Origin: Streptomyces sp. NA02950
Lineage (GTDB): Bacteria; Actinomycetota; Actinomycetes; Streptomycetales; Streptomycetaceae
Direction of reading: 5' to 3'
NCBI RefSeq assembly: GCF_013364155.1
Contig: NZ_CP054916.1
Location: 9,268,001-9,332,000 of the forward strand
DNA: 64,000 nucleotides
Part shown: piece after piece, positions 59,241-64,000 of the stretch
Layout of the letters: each line of letters begins with the position of its first letter
Position numbering within the stretch: position 1 is the stretch's first letter
Notes under the pieces: generated by a model
The model's database searches: none
What the model was told of the DNA's origin: nothing
The model's input: only the letters and a program-made list of their open reading frames with translations
Position numbers and translations under genes: made by a program

Positions 59241-61847
59241 TCACTGGAGCCGGCGTCGGCGGCCGTGGTGGCGCTGCTGCCGGTGGAGACCATGGCCGGG
59301 TAAGGGCGGCCCGGCCCTGGCGTTGGCCCCGGCATCAGGTGTCGTTGAGCTGGCGGGGGTTGGGCCCCCCACCACGCGGGCACCGTGGACCACGCTGCGT
59401 ACCTGAGGCAGCTGCTTCGCGGGTGGGGTGGTGAGGCGGGCCAGGGGCATCGGCTGCCGCCGCGCCACCCACGCCGCGATGTGCGCCCGGGACCGTAACC
59501 CCAGGGTGGTGCGGATGTGCCGGATATGGGTTTCGACGGTCCGTACCGACACATGCATCCGCGCCGCGATCTGACGGTTGGTGAGCCCTTCCACGACCAG
59601 CTCGGCCACGTCCCGTTCCCGTCTGCTCAACGGGTGGGCGGAGCGCTTGTGGTGTGTTCCGGGCCCGTCGTCGCCGAGCGCGAGCGAGATCGCCTGATGT
59701 TCCGGCAGACCATGGCCCGAATGGAGCCAGGCTTCGGCGCGGGCGGGCGGCATGGCCCGGAGCGCGGTCTCCCGCGCCTCGTGCACGCGCCGACGCCACC
59801 ACTCGGTGCCTCGCCCGGCGTTGTCGCGGATTCGCTCCGCCGCGCCCAGCAGCCGCAGCCCCCGGTCGAATAGGCGGGCCCGGGTGGCGACCAGAGCCAG
59901 CCCCTCGATCGCCGCGGCAGTGTCGCTCCGATGGGCCGGGCGTACACAAAGCACCTCGGTGAAGTGTGCCTCCGCCAATGTCAGGTCGTCCTTCTCCAGA
60001 GCCAGGGCACCGGCCGTGACCAGCACCGAGCGCAGTCGGAAGGGTGCCGCGTGGCGGCGCAGCACGGGCAGGATACGGCGGATCGTCTGCTCAGCGCTGC
60101 CGAGTTCGCCATTCTCCATCTGCTGCCGGGCGATTTCGCTCAGACAGAGCGCGGTCAGCATGTTGTGGCCCAGCCGTAGGCCGATGTTCAGGGCCCCCGC
60201 CAGGTCGGCTCGGGACGCCTCCCGCTCGTCCGCCATCTGCCGGATCGTGCCGCGCAGCAGGAGCAGGCGGCCCAGCCGGGCCGTGCCTCCGCCGCGTTCG
60301 CGCTCCAGCGCCACCGCCTCGTCGGCCCGTCGGGCCGCGGCCGCGTCTTCGCCGTCCCGGCGCGCCAGCGCGGCCGCCGCCTCCAGGGCGACGCCACGGT
60401 AGACGGAGGTCGGCGCGGTGCGGTCCAGGGCGTGCGCCACGTGTTCTGAGGCACCGGTGTGCCGCCCGTCGGCGACCTCCACCGCTGCCAGCGCCACGGC
60501 CAGCAGCAATTGGCGCTCGTCGTCACCCGAGCCGAGTCTGCGCAGGGCGTGTGTGAGGTTGGCGTGTTCCTTTTCCAGCATACAGAGTGTCCCGGCCGGT
60601 GCGACGGCCTCCTCGCGCAGTGGCAGGGACGCCGTGGTCAGCCAGGCGGTCAGCCGCTCGTATGCCGTTGTGTCCTCGCCCTGGGCGACTAACATCTCGT
60701 GCCCGAAGTGTCGCATGGACTCCAGGAGCCGGAAGCGGGCCGGACCGTCTGCGCCGGGGACTGGTGTGATGACGGATTTCGCCTCCAGACCGATGAGGAT
60801 CTCGGGCATCGCCGACACCACCTCGGGGATGTCTGCCGCGAGCGCGGCGGCCGCATCCGGCCCGAAACCGCCCGGGAGCACCGACAGCCGGCGCAGCAAC
60901 GCGCGTTCCGCCGCGCTCAGCAGGTCGTAGCCCCATTCCAGGGAGGCGCGCAGGCTCCGGTGCCGGCCGTCGGCGAGCCGCCATCCGTTCCTCAGCAGCG
61001 CGAGCCTGTCGTCCATCCGGTCCCGGACCTCGTCAGGCGGGAACACGCGCATCAGCCGGGCCGCCATCTCGATGGGCAGCGGCACCCCGTCCAGCCGTAC
61101 ACAGATCTCGCCCACGTCCGCCGCGTTGGCCTCGGTGAGATGGAAGTCGGGGGCGACGGCGCGAGCCCGGTCCATGAACAGGGTGACCGCGTCGGAGCGG
61201 AGGCAGGCGGCGAGCACGGTGCCGGAGTCCAGGTCCGGCAGCGCCAGTTCGATCACCGGGAAGACCGATTCGCCTGGGAGCCGCAGGGGTTCGCGGCTTG
61301 TGACCAGGATCCGCAGTCGGGGGTGGCGCGGCAGCAGATCGGTCAGCAGTGTGCCGCAAGTGTCGAGGACGTGTTCGCAGTCGTCGAGGAGGAGTAGCCG
61401 GTCCTTCTCCGCTCCATCCGCGCTGTCGGGCATCGCGTCGACCGTGGTGAGGATGCGCTGCTGTATCTCCTCCGGTTCGGTGAGTTGACCCAGCTTCACC
61501 ACCGCCACCTCGTGGCGTCGGCCGCGGGCCTCCTGACCGGCCAGTTCCAGGGCCAGCCGCGTCTTGCCGACGCCCGCTGGGCCGGTCAGCGTCAGCAGCC
61601 GCGACTCGCGTAATATACGGGCCAGGTCGATGAGTTCGTCCGTGCGTCCGATGAAGCTGCTCATCTGTGTCAGCGGTGTCTCGACCAGCGCGGTGTCCAT
61701 GCCGCCGGACTTCTGCCGCATGCGGTAGGAGCGTTGCCGACAGGCGTTGGAGCAGTAGCGGGCCCGCGGCGGCGAGGTACTTGACTGCCCGTGCGGACGC
61801 ACCGGCCGACCGCACATGTCGCAGCTAGCCGTCGGGGGAGCGGACAT
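59241..61847 (-). CDS. Zinc-finger/AAA-ATPase/LuxR regulator
   Basis: An 868-residue regulator. The N-terminus has a four-Cys knuckle (CDMCGRPV and RYCSNACRQRSYRMRQ), then a STAND-type ATPase with Walker A LTGPAGVGKTRLAL and Walker B LLLLDDCEHVL, then TPR-like helices. The LuxR helix-turn-helix HPLSRRERDVAELVVEGLTN is followed by QIAARMHVSVRTVETHIRHI. About 70 low-complexity residues follow it. ATG 61847 with AAAGGTAGG upstream. The target is unknown. Confidence 0.88.
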   Translation of the reverse strand: MSAPPTASCDMCGRPVRPHGQSSTSPPRARYCSNACRQRSYRMRQKSGGMDTALVETPLTQMSSFIGRTDELIDLARILRESRLLTLTGPAGVGKTRLALELAGQEARGRRHEVAVVKLGQLTEPEEIQQRILTTVDAMPDSADGAEKDRLLLLDDCEHVLDTCGTLLTDLLPRHPRLRILVTSREPLRLPGESVFPVIELALPDLDSGTVLAACLRSDAVTLFMDRARAVAPDFHLTEANAADVGEICVRLDGVPLPIEMAARLMRVFPPDEVRDRMDDRLALLRNGWRLADGRHRSLRASLEWGYDLLSAAERALLRRLSVLPGGFGPDAAAALAADIPEVVSAMPEILIGLEAKSVITPVPGADGPARFRLLESMRHFGHEMLVAQGEDTTAYERLTAWLTTASLPLREEAVAPAGTLCMLEKEHANLTHALRRLGSGDDERQLLLAVALAAVEVADGRHTGASEHVAHALDRTAPTSVYRGVALEAAAALARRDGEDAAAARRADEAVALERERGGGTARLGRLLLLRGTIRQMADEREASRADLAGALNIGLRLGHNMLTALCLSEIARQQMENGELGSAEQTIRRILPVLRRHAAPFRLRSVLVTAGALALEKDDLTLAEAHFTEVLCVRPAHRSDTAAAIEGLALVATRARLFDRGLRLLGAAERIRDNAGRGTEWWRRRVHEARETALRAMPPARAEAWLHSGHGLPEHQAISLALGDDGPGTHHKRSAHPLSRRERDVAELVVEGLTNRQIAARMHVSVRTVETHIRHIRTTLGLRSRAHIAAWVARRQPMPLARLTTPPAKQLPQVRSVVHGARVVGGPTPASSTTPDAGANARAGPPLPGHGLHRQQRHHGRRRRLQ

Positions 61848-63236
61848 AGCACCTACCTTTGTGGGTGAGGACAAGCATGGGTAAGGGCCGTCTCGGGATA
61901 CAAGGATGCGTTGCCGCCTGACGTCGGACGCCTCGATGGCGGACATGAGTGGGAGCGTCGCGGGGATTTGGCGTGGCGCGGTTTCAGCCAAACCAACGGC
62001 ACGTCACGTGGCTGGCGCGCCTGATCGGCAAGCGATCGAGGCGATGGGGCATGCCAAATTCTTTCTCCGTTTCGCCGGGAGCGCGGTGGTGAGGTGCGCC
62101 CCTGAACCAGGAGAGTCACCGAGAATGTCATCCCGGTCCTCAGAATGGCTTGATGAACTCCGGTAGCACACGCCGCGGTCACCGGCAAAGGACGAGTGCG
62201 TCGATCTTTCCCCGTTAGCAGGTTCTGTGAGACAGCCGGGTCCCGTCGGCCCGGTCCGTGGTGGCCTCGTTGTCCGGGCGCACCTGGACAACGATGTCGA
62301 CCAGCCATCAACCTCTGTCCTGCGCTGTGACGGCTGTCAACTCGCCGGAGGAGGCCGAGTCGGTGGGAGAACCCCGCTTCCACGGCGAGGACGCGCATCT
62401 CTGCGAGACCGTGAGAGGCAGGAGGAAGGGTTGTCCGATTTCGATCGCCTGCGATGCCTGCTGGACGAGTGGTTGCCACGGCGCACCGTCTTTCTACGCT
62501 CGTATGCCAGTTGACGATAAGAATTTTCTCTTGGCCGGTCAAGCAATCCTTTGCACGCCCCGAAATATTGTGGTTCCAGGGTTCGGTTGTGCCAGCCTCT
62601 CCTCCAGGCACTGGACATCCAGGAGGAAGCCGCGCAGGCCCAGGGTGACGACCTCCGCCGTTGACCTGCTCGACCTACCAGGGCGACTCGGACAGGAAGA
62701 ACTGCAGCCGCTGCACCCCCGGCATTTCCCAACCAGTGTGTAGTGCACACGTGCTGACTACCTGACCGTTTGACTCCTCTGAGGTGCCCGCCTGCTGACC
62801 GAATTTCCGGGGCACGGCCTGCGCCGGTCCGCGGCACCCGGCAATGCCGAGTTTTCGACTCCTGTATCGCGTGCCCGTTTGAGGGTGTTCGTTGCCCGTA
62901 TCCGGCCCGTTTCCGGAGGGGGCCCCAGTGCGTACAGCGCCCGGCGCGGATCGTGACCGTTGGCGCCCTTCTCCAGTACGCGGACGGCCTCCGTCAGCAG
63001 TTCCGCCGACGTCACCAAGGACGGCGTCCTCGAGGCCGGTTCGGCTGCCGTCGTCTCCGGTATCTCCCGCCTGGCCACGGCGAACGCGCTTCCGGAGTCG
63101 GCGCGCTGCCGCCTCCCTCGTGAGAGCGGACCTTCGTGAGGCCAGGTGGCCTTCAACTCTTCACGCGACTGCCGGGCGTGGCGAACGAGAGGGGAAAACG
63201 CCACGTTCTGGGAAATCCCTCAGTGGCAGAAGGGGC
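61848..63236. other. Long non-coding or decayed stretch
   Basis: Nearly 1.4 kb in which I recognise no gene. Overlapping frames are open on both strands, but none shows family motifs or consistent third-position GC. It must contain the promoters of the flanking ATPase regulators. Confidence 0.45.
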
Positions 63237-64000
63237 ATGATCGTCGCGGCCGAGGGGGAGAGGGAGAGGGACGCCGCAGTGATCGTCGCCCCGGTCGGGC
63301 ACAGCGCGTACGGGACGCGGGACGGCGAACAGCCCGCGCGATGGGTGGAGCGGGAGCGCGAACTCGCCGTGCTCGGCGACCTCGCCAGGCGGACCGCGGC
63401 GAGCCATCCCGGCCTTGTCGTCGTACGGGGGCCGGACGGCATCGGCAGGACGGCGTTGCTCCACGCCCTCACCGCGGACGCGCGCTGGCTCGGGCTGCGG
63501 GTTCTGCACACGCAGGCCGCCCCGGACCGGCGCACCCTGCCGCTGGGCACCGTGAGGGCCCTTTGGGGGCCATGGCCGCCGACACACTCCCGGACCCGGC
63601 CACGCCGCCGCGGCAGCCGACGCCCGGCGAAGGCCTCCCGCGACCCGGCCGGGGCCCCCCACGGAGCCCTGACCGGATGGCACGAGGCTGTGCGCACCAC
63701 CGCGGCGCGAGGCCCGCTCCTGATCGCGATCGACGACGCCCACGAGGCCGACCCGGTGTCGCTGCGTTGCCTCGCGTACACCGCGCGCAGGCTGACCGAG
63801 CTGCCGGTCCTGCTGGCGCTGGGCCGGCGCGAGGGCAACGCGTGGACCCCGCTGGACGAGGCGGCGATGACCCAGCCGCTGTGCGGCGTCGTGCGGCCAC
63901 GGCCGATCACCTCCTTGGGCATCGGCCGAGTAGCCCGGCGGCTTACCGGCGCCGACGCCGAGGCGCGGTTCCAGGCGGACTGCCTGGCGGCCACCGGCGG
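63237..64000 (+). CDS. LAL-type AAA ATPase regulator, N-terminal part
   Basis: Starts at ATG 63237 (AGAAGGGG upstream) and runs off the window. ERERELAVLGDLARR, a Walker A-like VRGPDGIGRTALLHAL and a Walker B PLLIAIDDAHEADPVSLR are the front of a large ATPase regulator with an expected C-terminal LuxR domain. The Walker lysine is Arg (GIGRT). Around 63560-63650 the reading is Arg/Pro-rich while another frame gives a more protein-like sequence, so a pair of compensating indels is possible. Confidence 0.7.
   Translation, partial: MIVAAEGERERDAAVIVAPVGHSAYGTRDGEQPARWVERERELAVLGDLARRTAASHPGLVVVRGPDGIGRTALLHALTADARWLGLRVLHTQAAPDRRTLPLGTVRALWGPWPPTHSRTRPRRRGSRRPAKASRDPAGAPHGALTGWHEAVRTTAARGPLLIAIDDAHEADPVSLRCLAYTARRLTELPVLLALGRREGNAWTPLDEAAMTQPLCGVVRPRPITSLGIGRVARRLTGADAEARFQADCLAATG

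Noticed and set aside
62294..62743. A 150-codon plus-strand frame beginning MSTSHQPLSC
   Set aside because: Looks protein-like at first, but has no ribosome binding site and overlaps an equally open minus frame.
61848..63236. Several 80-250 codon frames on both strands in the final gap
   Set aside because: No recognisable motifs, inconsistent codon bias and mutual overlap; I could not support any of them.

Overview
The window looks like a piece of a Streptomyces (or close actinomycete) genome. It is very GC-rich, GTG and TTG starts are common, genes are coupled through ATGA/GTGA overlaps, and rare TTA codons sit in a pathway regulator. The families are typically actinobacterial: an AfsR-type regulator, an Rv1733c-like membrane protein, universal stress proteins and an XRE/TPR regulator. 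There are no tRNA or rRNA genes and no CRISPR array that I can see. IS and pseudogene debris marks several boundaries, so this is probably accessory or chromosome-arm DNA.

Region 1 (1-7.2 kb) is a tyrosine/homogentisate degradation operon on the minus strand: hpd, hmgA, an unknown gene, fahA, scoA and scoB. A divergent Lrp/AsnC regulator is separated from hpd by a clear palindromic operator. The pathway runs 4-hydroxyphenylpyruvate to homogentisate to fumarate plus acetoacetate, then acetoacetyl-CoA. The unknown gene sits where a maleylacetoacetate isomerase would be expected.

Region 2 (7.2-9.9 kb) is a graveyard: a decayed O-methyltransferase, a metK fragment and transposase pieces.

Region 3 (9.9-28.6 kb) is the main feature, a clavam (5S-clavam type) biosynthetic cluster. 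It has a large AfsR/Cvm7-like regulator with three TTA codons and the core genes ceaS-bls-pah-cas-oat in one plus-strand operon. Around these lie cvm3, a broken SHMT/transaldolase-like gene (S. clavuligerus orfA type), cvm2, cvm1, cvm4, cvm5 and cvm6. Genes spread over separate loci in S. clavuligerus are together here. A decayed IS110 element sits in the cvm5/cvm6 divergent promoter region. No clavulanate-specific late genes are in the window.

Region 4 (28.6-53.1 kb) is a hypoxia/dormancy island resembling the mycobacterial DosR and Streptomyces OsdR regulons. It holds a DevR-like response regulator, a GAF histidine kinase with the DosS-type heme histidine motif, and universal stress proteins. 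It also has flavin/PPOX proteins, an Rv1733c-like protein, an HPF-like gene, CBS and cyclic-nucleotide-binding fragments, and a SulP transporter. Fermentation enzymes (pflB, pflA, adhE) and an arginine deiminase operon (permease, arcA, arcB, arcC) complete it. Several members are truncated or frameshifted. GGGCCG-NN-CGGCCC-like palindromes recur upstream of its genes and are candidate operators.

Region 5 (53.1-64 kb) starts with a group II intron 3' remnant (maturase C-terminus plus a foldable domain V) fused to an IS110 fragment. It continues with an ANTAR protein, a TTA-containing membrane protein, a flavoprotein/XRE-TPR pair divergent from two unknown genes, a large zinc-finger/AAA/LuxR regulator, and the start of another ATPase regulator that runs off the window.
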